A DNA stretch of 64,000 nt from MWDV01 sp002070715 (GTDB taxonomy: Bacteria; Verrucomicrobiota; Verrucomicrobiia; Limisphaerales; MWDV01): assembly GCA_035411585.1 (NCBI GenBank), contig DAONTI010000010.1:1-64000 (forward strand), written 5' to 3'. Below are positions 28,048-37,560 of this stretch, piece by piece; the first letter of the stretch is position 1; each line of letters opens with the position of its first letter. The translations under genes and the position numbers were made by a program. Below the pieces are notes generated by a model. That model was not told where the DNA came from and did no database searches. It worked only from the letters and a program-made list of their open reading frames with translations.

Positions 28048-29529
28048 ATGACTTGGCGTTTTTCCATGGGACATTGGGGCCGGCGCGGCGGAATCCTGGG
28101 GGCGGCGTTGGTCCTCGGCGGGCTGGCGCTCTCCCTGACCGCCCAGACGGTCACGAATCCGCCGCCCGCACCGCGGCGGCCCAATATCATTTTCATTCTC
28201 GCGGATGATTTGGGTTACGGCGATCTCGGCTGTTACGGATCTCCCCACATCAAGACCCCCAACCTGGATCAGTTGGCGGCGGAAGGCATCCGGTTCACGG
28301 ATTGTTATGCGGGCAGCACCGTTTGCACGCCCTCGCGGGCCGCGCTCATGCTGGGGCGGCACACGGGGCACCTGAATTTGCGCGGCAACATATCCGGCGG
28401 CACGTTGTTGCCGGAGGAAACGACTGTGGCGGAGGTGCTCCAAGCGGCGGGCTACCGCACCGGTTTGATCGGCAAATGGGGCCTGGCCGACCGCGGCCAG
28501 CCGGGCGTGCCGCAAAAGAAAGGATTCGACGAATTCGTGGGCTACTTGGAAAACGTCCACGCCCACAATTATTACCCGACATTCCTGTGGCGCTACGATC
28601 CCGCCACGGGGTTTGATGACAAACTGTCCCTGCTGGAAAACCAGGGCGGCGCCAAGGGATTGTATATCCCCGACCTCTGCACCAAGGCCGCGCTCAATTT
28701 CGTCCGGATCAACAAACCCGATCAGTTCAATCGGTACCGACCGTTTTTCCTTTTCCTCGCCTACACCACCCCGCATGCCAACAACGAAGAAGGCCGCCGG
28801 TCCGGCAACGGGATGCAGGTGCCGAGCGCGGCGCCGTATGAAAACCAGCCGTGGCCGGCGCCGGAACGCAACAAAGCCGCCATGATTACCCGCATGGACG
28901 CGGATATTGGTCGTCTGTTGGCGAAGTTGCAGGAATTGAAAATCGAATCCAACACCGTGGTGTTTTTCGCCAGCGACAACGGTCCGCACGGCGAGGGCGG
29001 GGTGGATCCCAAGTTTCTCCAGAGCGCGGGGCCGTTCCGCGGGCACAAACGCGACTTGACCGAGGGTGGCATCCGCGTGCCGATGATCGTGCGTTGGCCG
29101 GCGCGCATCCGTCCGGGGCAGGTGAGCGATTTTCCGTGGGCGTTCTGGGATTTTTTGCCCACGGCGGCGGAGATCGCGATGACCACGCCGCCGAAGGATT
29201 TGGATGGGATTTCCATCTTCCCCTTGTTGACCGGGGGCGCGCAAACGAACCGGCACGACTATTTTTACTGGGAATTTCATGAGCGCGGATTCCAGCAGGC
29301 CCTGCGGCGCGGGGAATGGAAAGTCCTACGTCCGCAGGCGGAAGCTCCCCTGGCCCTTTACCATCTCAAGACCGATCCGGGTGAACGCCAGGACGTGGCC
29401 GAACAACACCCGGAAATCGTCGCCCAACTGGAAGCGCTCTTGAAGGAGGCGCGCCACGATTCGAAGCGTTGGCCGATCCAACCGCCGCCGGTCCGCAAGG
29501 CGGCGGATAAAGCGGCGGCGAAACCGTGA
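28048..29529 (+). CDS. Secreted type I sulfatase (arylsulfatase family)
   Basis: 493 aa with a hydrophobic signal segment (LGAALVLGGLALSLTAQ). The sulfatase core has RRPNIIFILADDLGYGDLGCYG (metal-binding D53, D54), and the C-T-P-S-R consensus at residues 93-97 with GRHTG following, where the Cys is converted to formylglycine. Later metal and substrate motifs are VVFFASDNGPHGEGG and KGLYIPDLCTKAALNFV. It should hydrolyse sulfate esters from glycans or aryl compounds outside the cytoplasm. The maturase gene is not in the window. The substrate is not predictable. Confidence 0.92.
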   Translation: MTWRFSMGHWGRRGGILGAALVLGGLALSLTAQTVTNPPPAPRRPNIIFILADDLGYGDLGCYGSPHIKTPNLDQLAAEGIRFTDCYAGSTVCTPSRAALMLGRHTGHLNLRGNISGGTLLPEETTVAEVLQAAGYRTGLIGKWGLADRGQPGVPQKKGFDEFVGYLENVHAHNYYPTFLWRYDPATGFDDKLSLLENQGGAKGLYIPDLCTKAALNFVRINKPDQFNRYRPFFLFLAYTTPHANNEEGRRSGNGMQVPSAAPYENQPWPAPERNKAAMITRMDADIGRLLAKLQELKIESNTVVFFASDNGPHGEGGVDPKFLQSAGPFRGHKRDLTEGGIRVPMIVRWPARIRPGQVSDFPWAFWDFLPTAAEIAMTTPPKDLDGISIFPLLTGGAQTNRHDYFYWEFHERGFQQALRRGEWKVLRPQAEAPLALYHLKTDPGERQDVAEQHPEIVAQLEALLKEARHDSKRWPIQPPPVRKAADKAAAKP

Positions 29530-29544
29530 CCCGGCGCGCGCGGC

Positions 29545-30897
29545 TTACAGATTGATCACCGCCGGATCGCCGTAGAGCGTGAAGGCGCCCGCGCGGGTGA
29601 TGCGCACGTCGAGGAGTTGTCCGCGATGGCGGTCGCTGCCGGTGAAGACCACGATCTTGTTGCAGCGGGTGCGGCCGGCGAGCCGGGCGGGATTTCTCTT
29701 GCTGGGCCCTTCCACGAGGATTTGCATTTGCCGGCCCACCAGCGCGGCATACTTGCGCGCGGCGATCTCATTGACCAGGGCCAGCAATTGCTGGTTGCGT
29801 TCCTCGCGGAGTTCGAGGGGCACCTGCCCCGGCATGGACGCGGCGGGTGTGTCCTGGCGCGGCGAATACTTGAAGATGAACGCCTGGTCAAATTCCACCT
29901 CGCGGGCCAGCGCCAGTGTGGCGGCAAAATCCGCCTCGGTTTCTCCGGGAAAACCGACGATGAAATCGGTGCTCAATCCGATTGCCGGCCGGACCTGCCG
30001 CAACTGGCGTGTGATTTCCAGAAAGCGTTCCCGCGTGTAACCGCGGTGCATGAGTTTCAGCACGCGGTCACTGCCACTCTGCACGGGTAGGTGCGCGTGC
30101 TCGACCAGTTTGGGAAGCCGCCCGTAAGCCGCCACGAGATCGGCGCCATATCCTTTGGGATGCGGCGAGGTGAACCGGATGCGTTCCAGCCCTTCAATCG
30201 CATGCACCGCCTCGAGGAGTTGCACGAAGGCGGACTGACCGGCGCGCGGCGGGAGATCGCGTTTGCCGTAACTGGTCACGATCTGGCCCAGCAGCGTGAT
30301 TTCTTTGACGCCCCGCGCAACGAGTTCCCGGGCCTCGGCCACGATGTCGGGGATGCGGCGGCTGCGTTCGGGACCGCGGGTCTGCGGTACGATGCAAAAG
30401 GTGCAATGCTGATTGCACCCCTGCATGATGCTGACGAAAGCCGTGACGGCTTTGGCGCCCCGGCCGTTGAGTAAATGCTCGCGAATCGTTGCCTCGCTCC
30501 CGGCTTCCGCGGCCACGTCCACAATTTTATCGCACCGGGCGGCCAACAGGTCGTCCAGATAATCCGCCGTGCGATGGAATTTCTGGGTGCCCAGCACGAG
30601 GTCCACGTCCGGCAACCGGTCCACCAGAGATTGTCCGCGGCTTTGCGCCATGCAGCCTAGGAAACCTAGGACCACCTCCTGGCCGCGCCGGCGGGTTTCC
30701 GCGGTGAGGCTGGTCATTTTGTTGAGCGCGGTTTGTTCGGCGTGATCGCGCACACTGCATGTGTTGAGCAGGATCACGTCCGCCGTGGCTTCGTTGGGCG
30801 CGAGGGTATAACCCCGGGCCACGAGTTGCGCCGCCACGGCTTCGCTGTCGCGCTCGTTCATCTGGCAACCGTACGTTTTGATGTAAACACTCGGCAT
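29545..30897 (-). CDS. miaB: tRNA-2-methylthio-N6-dimethylallyladenosine synthase
   Basis: 450 aa. The N-terminal UPF0004 domain has three cluster Cys (C11 in YGCQMNE, C47 in LNTCSVRD, C82 in FLGCMAQ). The radical-SAM C-x3-C-x2-C is CNQHCTFC at 161-168. Also present are RSRRIPDIVAE, HLPVQSGSDRVL and STDFIVGFPGE, and a C-terminal TRAM domain (LVEGPSKRNPARLAGRTRCNKIV). MiaB adds the 2-methylthio group to i6A37 of tRNAs that read U-starting codons. It is convergent with the sulfatase gene. Confidence 0.96.
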   Translation of the reverse strand: MPSVYIKTYGCQMNERDSEAVAAQLVARGYTLAPNEATADVILLNTCSVRDHAEQTALNKMTSLTAETRRRGQEVVLGFLGCMAQSRGQSLVDRLPDVDLVLGTQKFHRTADYLDDLLAARCDKIVDVAAEAGSEATIREHLLNGRGAKAVTAFVSIMQGCNQHCTFCIVPQTRGPERSRRIPDIVAEARELVARGVKEITLLGQIVTSYGKRDLPPRAGQSAFVQLLEAVHAIEGLERIRFTSPHPKGYGADLVAAYGRLPKLVEHAHLPVQSGSDRVLKLMHRGYTRERFLEITRQLRQVRPAIGLSTDFIVGFPGETEADFAATLALAREVEFDQAFIFKYSPRQDTPAASMPGQVPLELREERNQQLLALVNEIAARKYAALVGRQMQILVEGPSKRNPARLAGRTRCNKIVVFTGSDRHRGQLLDVRITRAGAFTLYGDPAVINL

Positions 30898-31114
30898 GGT
30901 TCGGGTGATGACGCGAAAACGTAGGCCAGGACCGGGCGCTTGAAAAGCTGAAATCCCCCCGCCGATTGTCGCCAGTTTTGGCGGAGGGTGCGCCAGAGAA
31001 CGCAGGCTGGCATGTCGTCCTTGTGTTTTCCACTTTTAAGCGGCCCCTCGGCGGGGCACAGTACGCGTGAACACAAAACGGGAGCGGATTGGCCAAACGG
31101 TGAGCCGTGAGACG

Positions 31115-33556
31115 ATGACGTATTTGAACCTGATCAGGCGCTGGCTGCGGTTGGCGGGGTTGATCGCCTCCGCCGCAATGGCGGGCGGCGCCGATAATTT
31201 GGCCCCGCCCTCCGGGTTCGAAGAGGGTTTTTCCGGATGGACCCGTTGGGGACGGGACGCGAACCTAATCACGCTGGAGGCAGGCCAGGCGCCGCACGGT
31301 CGTCACGCCGCACGCCTTCAACCCGGCCATAACGCGCTCTATTTCGGATGCGGCCTGTCGCCGGATCAGGCGTACGCCTTGCGTTTCAGCTACCGGCTCG
31401 AGGGGGAGAACCCGGCGGGGCAGGTCACTCTTTCTTTCAATACGAAGGAGGGCGGCTTTCGCAGCGCGGGATTTCAGACGTGGAAAATTGAACCCGCCGG
31501 CACCAATGCGGCGGCATGGACCGGGTTCCACCGGGTATTCCTGCCCGCACCGATCGCGGCCACCTGTCAGGTGTCGTTCAGCGCGGCGGCCGGCTCGATT
31601 CTGTGGCTGGACGATGTCTCGTTGACGGCCACCGAAAAGCCCGCCGGTCTGGTGCCCCTGCCTGATCCCTGGCAGGGCATGCGTCAGCGGACGGCCCGTC
31701 CTCTTTTCCGGGAACTCCTCGGCGCGCAGCCGGGGAACTACAGTGTGGTTTGTTGGACGCACGATTTGAAGCGCACCGATAAAAGCGGGCGTCCACTTCC
31801 CGGGTTCGAGGACGAGGCGCAGTGGCAGCGGGAAGTCCGGAAAATTTTTCAGGAAGCCGGCGAGGCGGGCATGGGATTTCTGGATCTGCCCGCGCGCCTG
31901 GATGGCGCGGGCCCGACCCGGACGGCGGCATTTCACGCGGAGCAATTCCGGCGGTACGGCGTGAAGTTTGACGTTTGGAGCGAGGGCAGCGCGTCCCTAG
32001 CCGCGGGGATAAAAAATGGCGCGGAAATTCTGAATCCCGCCGCCGTGGCGCGAGGCCAGCCGCCCATCCTTTCCTGGGTGGAGCCGAAATATGTCGAGGC
32101 GCAGGAAAACATTCTGCGGGCGCTGGGGAAGCAGTTGCGGGATTTGCCTTTTGTGGGCGTTTATTACGGCCGGGACGAGCCGACGATTCATCTCCCCGAA
32201 GGCCAACCGGAACAGTGGGGCGCTTACGGGACCGCCATGGCGGCACAAGTCCGGCAACGCTACGGCCACGGCAAATTCGCCGCGCCGCAACCCCAGTCGC
32301 CGTCGTTTCAAACCGATCCCGACAAACCGCTGCGCTGGATTGCTTACAACCGGTGGATGAGCGACCAGTTCATCGCCACCCGGAAGCGGTTGTATGACGC
32401 CTTGCATGAAGCGCATCCCGGCGCGCGTTATACGGCGGCCAATTTCTGGTTCATGAGCCGGTTCGTCCCGTACGATTACACCGGCTTTGCGGCCTGCAGT
32501 GATCTGGTGGAACTCGATCCTTACGCCAGTTCGGCGGAAGCGCGTCACGCGGCGGCCGTGCCCGGCAAAGCCAAGCTGCGGGGTCGGGGCGTTTTCAACC
32601 ACGGCTTTGGCGCCAAATTCATGACAGATCTCACCGGCAAACCGGTGCGCATTATCGTCCAGGCGTTTGACTACGCCGGCTATGCCATGCAGCCCGAAGA
32701 TTTGCGGGAATGGGTCAGCCAGGCGATTCGATGCGGGGCGTCGGCGATTGATTATTACACGCTGGACCGGCCGCGACAGACGCGACCGGAGCGATGGCGG
32801 ATGATGCTGCATTTATCCCGCGTCCTCACCCGGCTCAACCGCGTCCAACTCCCGGACGATCCGGACACCGCGATTCTTTACACGCTTTACACCCACATGA
32901 GCCACGGCGCGAATACCGGCGGCGATCAACTCTACGCCGCGCACGCGTTGATCGGCGAGCAGGCGGGGTCGTGGTTTCAGTTCGTGGGCGATGCCCCTTT
33001 GGAACGCGATGAAGTTCGTCTGGACCGCTACAAGGTGGTTTATCTGCCCGCCGCCAAATACATGACGCCCACGGCGACGCAGCGGATTGAAGACTACGTC
33101 CGGGCGGGCGGGGTGCTGGTTTGCGGTGATCCGGAAGCCTTTTCCTTCGACCTGGCCGGCAACGCCACCCGCGCGGCGCAGACACGTATTCTGGGATGCA
33201 ACCCGGCAGGGCCATCGTCAGCCACCCAAATCACAATGGCGTCACCAGCCTTCGGGCTTGAAGCGGGAGCGACTTTGCCCTTGCTCGAAACTGATCCTTA
33301 CGATGTCGCCGGACCTTGCGTCCTTGCCGTGACGGACACCGATGCCGAAATCGTGGCGAATTATCCGGACGGAACGCCGGCCATCATTTCACGCCGTTTG
33401 GGGCAAGGGCGGGTGATCGTGTTTGCGTTCAACCCTTTTGCGCCGTCAGTGACCGTGGAACCGGGCGCCTGGCCGGCTTTTTTCAAAGGATTGCAACAAA
33501 GCCTCGGATGCCGGGTGGACCGTCCCATCTGGCGGTTCGTTTTGCCGCCTCCGTAA
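31115..33556 (+). CDS. Secreted glycoside-hydrolase-like protein with N-terminal carbohydrate-binding-like module
   Basis: About 813 aa from ATG 31115 (the frame is open from a GTG at 31067). A signal peptide (LIRRWLRLAGLIASAAMAGG) is followed by a jelly-roll module, about residues 25-165 (SGFEEGFSGWTRWGRDANL ... GSILWLDDVSL), like carbohydrate-binding domains. The middle is a probable TIM barrel with FVGVYYGRDEPTIHLPEGQP, where RDEP may hold the acid/base. The C-terminus resembles a GH42-type Rossmann-like domain (YKVVYLPAAKYMTPTATQRIEDYVRAGGVLVCGDP), and ends with RLGQGRVIVFAFNPF. A sugar-cleaving role is inferred; the exact GH family was not recognised. Confidence 0.7.
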   Translation: MTYLNLIRRWLRLAGLIASAAMAGGADNLAPPSGFEEGFSGWTRWGRDANLITLEAGQAPHGRHAARLQPGHNALYFGCGLSPDQAYALRFSYRLEGENPAGQVTLSFNTKEGGFRSAGFQTWKIEPAGTNAAAWTGFHRVFLPAPIAATCQVSFSAAAGSILWLDDVSLTATEKPAGLVPLPDPWQGMRQRTARPLFRELLGAQPGNYSVVCWTHDLKRTDKSGRPLPGFEDEAQWQREVRKIFQEAGEAGMGFLDLPARLDGAGPTRTAAFHAEQFRRYGVKFDVWSEGSASLAAGIKNGAEILNPAAVARGQPPILSWVEPKYVEAQENILRALGKQLRDLPFVGVYYGRDEPTIHLPEGQPEQWGAYGTAMAAQVRQRYGHGKFAAPQPQSPSFQTDPDKPLRWIAYNRWMSDQFIATRKRLYDALHEAHPGARYTAANFWFMSRFVPYDYTGFAACSDLVELDPYASSAEARHAAAVPGKAKLRGRGVFNHGFGAKFMTDLTGKPVRIIVQAFDYAGYAMQPEDLREWVSQAIRCGASAIDYYTLDRPRQTRPERWRMMLHLSRVLTRLNRVQLPDDPDTAILYTLYTHMSHGANTGGDQLYAAHALIGEQAGSWFQFVGDAPLERDEVRLDRYKVVYLPAAKYMTPTATQRIEDYVRAGGVLVCGDPEAFSFDLAGNATRAAQTRILGCNPAGPSSATQITMASPAFGLEAGATLPLLETDPYDVAGPCVLAVTDTDAEIVANYPDGTPAIISRRLGQGRVIVFAFNPFAPSVTVEPGAWPAFFKGLQQSLGCRVDRPIWRFVLPPP

Positions 33557-33563
33557 CGACCGG

Positions 33564-34937
33564 TCAGCCACCGGACGCCCGGGAGGGAGCGGTCGTTGGA
33601 CCAGTGGTTTGCTTTGCCTTCGCTTGTTGCTCCAGTAATCGCACCGCCGCGTCCACCAGCAGTTGTCCACATTCATCCGTCCCCAAATTGCGGGAGCCGA
33701 CTTCGTAGCCGCCGAGTGCTTTTTCTCCGGGCATCCCGACGTATTGCACGCCGTAACCGTTGGCGTAACCGATGATAATCGTGTGGGGAAAAGGCGAGCG
33801 GGCTTGGATCGCCAGGGCGAGTTCGATCATCGGCTCGCCCGGCAAGGTCACCAAGGCGAGGTCGCCCCAGCAGAGGGCTTGCACTTCCGCCGTGAAATGA
33901 TTCCGCCCGGTGTCGTGGCGCACCGTTTTGGTCACGGGCGCTTGCACCCATTCCCTCGCCACTTGCAGACGGGGTTGGGTGTCCAAGGTTTGCGCGCACT
34001 TGGCCGCGTCCGCCGCGCGGTCCACCAGCACCTTGACCATTTCATCCCGAGCCGCGAGGCCCCGGCGCGCGGGAACGATGTTTCCGGCGCAGCCTTGCAG
34101 AAAAAGGGCTTCGCCGCCCAACGCCTGGCTGAGGGCCGTGGCCGCCGTTCCGGCCCAATCCGAGGAAATCCCGTTGTAAGTGGGATAAATGGAAACCGCG
34201 TGGCAGGGCAGGCTGAACACCGTGCCGATGATTTGGTGTTGCGCGTCGCACAGTACCAGCACCGACATCGTGGGATCCACCGGGGCAAAACGCAGGCCGT
34301 CCGGCAGCACGTAGGGATTGGCCGGCGTGGCCATGCCTTGCACCGTGCCATCGGGTTTGCGGGGGCGGCGATTGAAAATCTGGTCCCCCGCGTAGGCGCG
34401 CCCCAAGGCCAGCGTGGCGGGCCGGCGCGTGGCGTCCGCCTGTTTCACCGCCCGGACCGAAAGTTCCAAAAGTTTTTCCGTCCACGCTGGATACAGCGGA
34501 TCCGTTAGGAAAGATTCCAGCACCTTTTGCTCGGTGTGCGTGAGCGGCGTGTCAAAAATCGGCGACCACGGCGCGGAATGATTGTGCGTGGCGGTAACTA
34601 GAATGTGCAGTCCGGGGATGCCGGTCTCGCGGGTGATCCGTTGACGCACAGTGGACACGGCGCCTTCCATGGGATAAAGAAGCTCCCACGAGAGCCAGGC
34701 GAACCGATTGGTGCCCTGGGCCAGGACCAAGGCGCGCACATAAACCGGTTCGAGCATTTCGCCGTAGGGCTGGTGAGTGATCCAGTTGCTGAGACGCAGA
34801 TCCGGTGTGATGTCGAATCGGGCGAACCCGGCGCTCAAGGCGTCGGTCGTCGACGCCGATTGTCCTGGCGCGCCACTCAGCGCGATCCACCCCAGCACGA
34901 TTACACGACAAATCCAAAACGGCCACTTGGCATTCAT
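33564..34937 (-). CDS. Neutral/alkaline ceramidase-like secreted protein
   Basis: 457 aa with a signal peptide ending APGQSA. AGFARFDITPDLRLSNW is the conserved beginning of neutral/alkaline non-lysosomal ceramidase N-terminal domains, and VTATHNHSAPWSPIFD holds the His that binds zinc. FSLPCHAVSIYPTYNGISSDWAG and LFLQGCAGNIVPAR fit the rest of this fold. Such proteins in soil bacteria often hydrolyse unknown amides rather than ceramide. It converges with the preceding glycosidase-like gene (7 bp). Confidence 0.82.
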   Translation of the reverse strand: MNAKWPFWICRVIVLGWIALSGAPGQSASTTDALSAGFARFDITPDLRLSNWITHQPYGEMLEPVYVRALVLAQGTNRFAWLSWELLYPMEGAVSTVRQRITRETGIPGLHILVTATHNHSAPWSPIFDTPLTHTEQKVLESFLTDPLYPAWTEKLLELSVRAVKQADATRRPATLALGRAYAGDQIFNRRPRKPDGTVQGMATPANPYVLPDGLRFAPVDPTMSVLVLCDAQHQIIGTVFSLPCHAVSIYPTYNGISSDWAGTAATALSQALGGEALFLQGCAGNIVPARRGLAARDEMVKVLVDRAADAAKCAQTLDTQPRLQVAREWVQAPVTKTVRHDTGRNHFTAEVQALCWGDLALVTLPGEPMIELALAIQARSPFPHTIIIGYANGYGVQYVGMPGEKALGGYEVGSRNLGTDECGQLLVDAAVRLLEQQAKAKQTTGPTTAPSRASGG

Positions 34938-35110
34938 GCGCTTCAGTATGCGCTGCGATGCGTGAGATCAAAATAAAAAAGCCTTCAAGGATACCGCACC
35001 TCCAGTGACCGAAAATCCCTGAGCCGACTGCTTGGGCTGGAGCATCGTTGACGAATGTCGCGCTTCGAGTCGCTTTTGGAGCGGCAACCTTCTATTCTGC
35101 AGCGCACAAG

Positions 35111-35857
35111 ATGAAATGGTTGGATTGGACGTTGCCCACGCCGGAGGCGAATCTCGCCGCCGATGAAGCGTTACTGGATTGGGGCGAGGCACAGTCCGGG
35201 GCGGAGGTGCTGCGTTTTTGGGAGGTGTCGCGGCCATTTGTCGTGGTGGGATACGCGAATGAGGTGGCCGCCGAAGTGGATGAAGCGGCCTGCGCCAGCC
35301 GGGGGATCCCGATTTTGCGGCGCTGTTCTGGCGGCGGGACGGTGGTGCAAGGACCGGGGTGTTTGAATTACAGCGTGGTCCTGCGCATCACCCTCGGGGG
35401 TCCGACCCGCAACATCTCCAGCACCAACCAATTTGTGATGGAACGCCACGCGCTTGCGTTGCGCGCCGCGCTGGGGGGGCTTGCCTCTGCGCCGCGCGTT
35501 GAGGGGCACACCGATCTGGCGCTGGAGGGGGTGAAATTTTCCGGGAACGCTCAGCGCCGGAAACGTCATTGCCTTTTATTTCACGGGACCGTGTTGTTGG
35601 ACTTTGATCTGGCGTTGGTGGAGGCCGTGTTGCGCATGCCCAGCCGGCAGCCGGATTACCGGCAAAACCGTCCGCATCGGGAGTTTATCCGGAATCTGCC
35701 TGCGGACCGGCAAACGGTGAAACGCGCGTTACGGGAGGCTTGGCAGGCCGACGAGGCGTTTGGGTCGCCGCCCCTGGCCGCGGTGGACGCCTTGATTCAG
35801 GAAAAATATGGCCGGCCGGAATGGCATCATCGGCGTCTCCGTCCGGATCCGCGATGA
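35111..35857 (+). CDS. Lipoate-protein ligase A-like (biotin/lipoate transferase fold)
   Basis: About 248 aa from ATG 35111 (MKWLDWTLPTPEANLAADEALL). Conserved elements of the BPL/LplA fold: LRFWEVSRPFVVVGYAN, then RRCSGGGTVVQGPGCLNYS (the lipoyl-AMP binding RRxSGGG motif), TDLALEGVKFSGNAQRR with a candidate catalytic Lys in VKFSGNA, and LLFHGTVLLDFDL. It attaches lipoate or octanoate to E2/GcvH domains in the cytoplasm. Whether it is a ligase or an amidotransferase (LipL/LipM-like) cannot be told from sequence alone. Confidence 0.85.
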   Translation: MKWLDWTLPTPEANLAADEALLDWGEAQSGAEVLRFWEVSRPFVVVGYANEVAAEVDEAACASRGIPILRRCSGGGTVVQGPGCLNYSVVLRITLGGPTRNISSTNQFVMERHALALRAALGGLASAPRVEGHTDLALEGVKFSGNAQRRKRHCLLFHGTVLLDFDLALVEAVLRMPSRQPDYRQNRPHREFIRNLPADRQTVKRALREAWQADEAFGSPPLAAVDALIQEKYGRPEWHHRRLRPDPR

Positions 35858-35881
35858 GCGGGCGGAAGGAATTCCGGAACG

Positions 35882-36703
35882 TCAGGGCAGCGGCACGAAC
35901 TGGCGTTGCCGGCGGACAAAGCGGCAGGTCGTTGTGTAGCCCATCTGCCGGGCGAGTGCCACCGCTTCGGAAAAATTCAGGCCGACTTCCTCCGGGGCAT
36001 GAGCGTCCGACCCGAACGTGATCGGCACTCCGCGCGCGTGGGCCAGCCGGAGGATTTCGGAGCTGGGATAAATTTCCCGGCAATCTTTGCGCAGGCCGGC
36101 GGTGTTGAGTTCAATGGCGCAATTCGATCGCCGCGCCGCGTCGAGCATGGCCGTGAACAACGGGGTGCAATCGCGGTCGGGCCGGTGTCCAAACTTTTTC
36201 GGCAGATCAGCGTGTCCGATGATGTCGCAGAGTTTGGATTCCGCCAGCAACGTCAGTCGCCGGAAGTATTCGGCCCAGACATCGAAAACCTCGCGCGCCG
36301 CCCATTCCTGAAGCTGGCCGGGATGGTCCACCGACCACGTTTCGGTCACATAATGCACGGACCCGATCAGGTAATCCCACGGGTGCTGCGCCGCCAAGTC
36401 GCGAATCCAATCCTCGTGTCCCGGCAGATAATCCACTTCCAAGGCCAGCCGGATAGTGAGGGCGGGGAAGTCCCGTTGGGCTTTGCGGACCTTCTCCACA
36501 TAGACCGCGAGTTGGTCGCGGCGCATCCGCCAGTCATCAAAATCGTCGCGCGCCATCGGAGCATGATCGGCAAAACCGATTTCCGTGAGGCCGAGGCGCA
36601 AGGCGTGTCGCGCATAATCCTCCGGCTCGCCGGTGGCGTGACGGCACAGCGGCGTGTGCATGTGATAATCGGCGGGCAATCCCATGCGCGCATTGTCCGG
36701 CAT
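35882..36703 (-). CDS. Histidinol-phosphatase-like PHP hydrolase (HisK/HisJ type)
   Basis: About 273 aa from ATG 36703; ATG 36685 (MGLPADYHMHT) is also possible, and the frame is open further upstream. PHP motifs: DYHMHTPLCRHATG, GFADHAPM, LALEVDYLPGHED, LIGSVHYV, CDIIGHADLPKKFG and ITFGSDAHAPEEVG. This is the HisJ-type arrangement that hydrolyses histidinol phosphate in histidine biosynthesis, but related PHP proteins have other phosphoester substrates. No his genes are near. tRNA-Lys lies next to it on the other strand. Confidence 0.83.
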   Translation of the reverse strand: MPDNARMGLPADYHMHTPLCRHATGEPEDYARHALRLGLTEIGFADHAPMARDDFDDWRMRRDQLAVYVEKVRKAQRDFPALTIRLALEVDYLPGHEDWIRDLAAQHPWDYLIGSVHYVTETWSVDHPGQLQEWAAREVFDVWAEYFRRLTLLAESKLCDIIGHADLPKKFGHRPDRDCTPLFTAMLDAARRSNCAIELNTAGLRKDCREIYPSSEILRLAHARGVPITFGSDAHAPEEVGLNFSEAVALARQMGYTTTCRFVRRQRQFVPLP

Positions 36704-36839
36704 GATCCGCCCCGAGGCGAGCGCAAACGCCAACGGTTTTTTATGCCCGGCGCGGGCGGTCAACGGGGCGCGAGGAATGAACAGAATGGCGCGCTTGACA
36801 ACCCAGACCGGAACCCCAATCTTCTCTCCGCAATGGGGT

Positions 36840-36915
<76 letters not shown>

Positions 36916-37000
36916 TTTTTCTTTTTCCGACATCCGTCTTTTCCTGGAATGGTTCAGGACGCGCCGACAGCGCGGACCTCGATTGTTCTGTCCTCGCGAT

Positions 37001-37417
37001 TTAGTGGTGATGGCAACTGCAGCCGTCTCCGCACGATTGATTCGCCAAATCCTCGGGCGTGGGCAGACGCCCGAGTTTGAAGGTCAGGGCGACTTGTTGT
37101 TCGATGGCATGCTGTAATTCGTGCAATTCCGATTGCGCGTCAACGAATCCGCGCGCCACCGGATTGCGCAACAAGGCTTCGCGTTCGGTTTCAAAAGCCC
37201 GCACTTCGGCTTCGCCCAGCGTCTCGCCGTGATGCTGGCGGTGGCGGAGTTCCTGCCCCTTGTCCACCAGGGTTTCGTACTGCGTCCGCGCCTGATCGTT
37301 GGCGACGAATGCCTGAATGCGCGCTTGGGCGGTTTGGAAGATGGGATGATCCAGGATGATCTGGCAAAGCTCACGGGTTTTGTCCGTGATAGCGGTGGCG
37401 TTGGTCAATGTGCTCAT
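37001..37417 (-). CDS. YlbF/YmcA-like (Com_YlbF family) protein with Cys/His tail
   Basis: 138 aa from ATG 37417 (MSTLTNATAITDKT). It is mostly helical: residues about 10-118 carry the Com_YlbF pattern (TRELCQIILDHPIFQTAQARIQAF ... YETLVDKGQELRHRQHHGE ... NPVARGFVDAQSELHELQHAIEQQV). In Bacillus this family supports RNase Y and binds Fe-S clusters through Cys. Here the C-terminus ends CGDGCSCHHH, three Cys and three His in ten residues, a probable metal or Fe-S ligand. It is divergent from anmK. Confidence 0.78.
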   Translation of the reverse strand: MSTLTNATAITDKTRELCQIILDHPIFQTAQARIQAFVANDQARTQYETLVDKGQELRHRQHHGETLGEAEVRAFETEREALLRNPVARGFVDAQSELHELQHAIEQQVALTFKLGRLPTPEDLANQSCGDGCSCHHH

Positions 37418-37560
37418 GCGTTCAATTATCTGGTGGCCGGCCCGGACGGAATGTCCGGGGAGGGCAACGGACGCAAGATAGCGGATGCCCGCCGAAACGC
37501 AACGTTGCGCCCCCGCAAAATCCACTTCAAGCCCGCGCGGGCTTGCCGTAGTCTGGCGGC

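Noticed and set aside
27472..29280. 602-codon minus-strand frame
   Set aside because: Antisense to the sulfatase, which has complete catalytic motifs.
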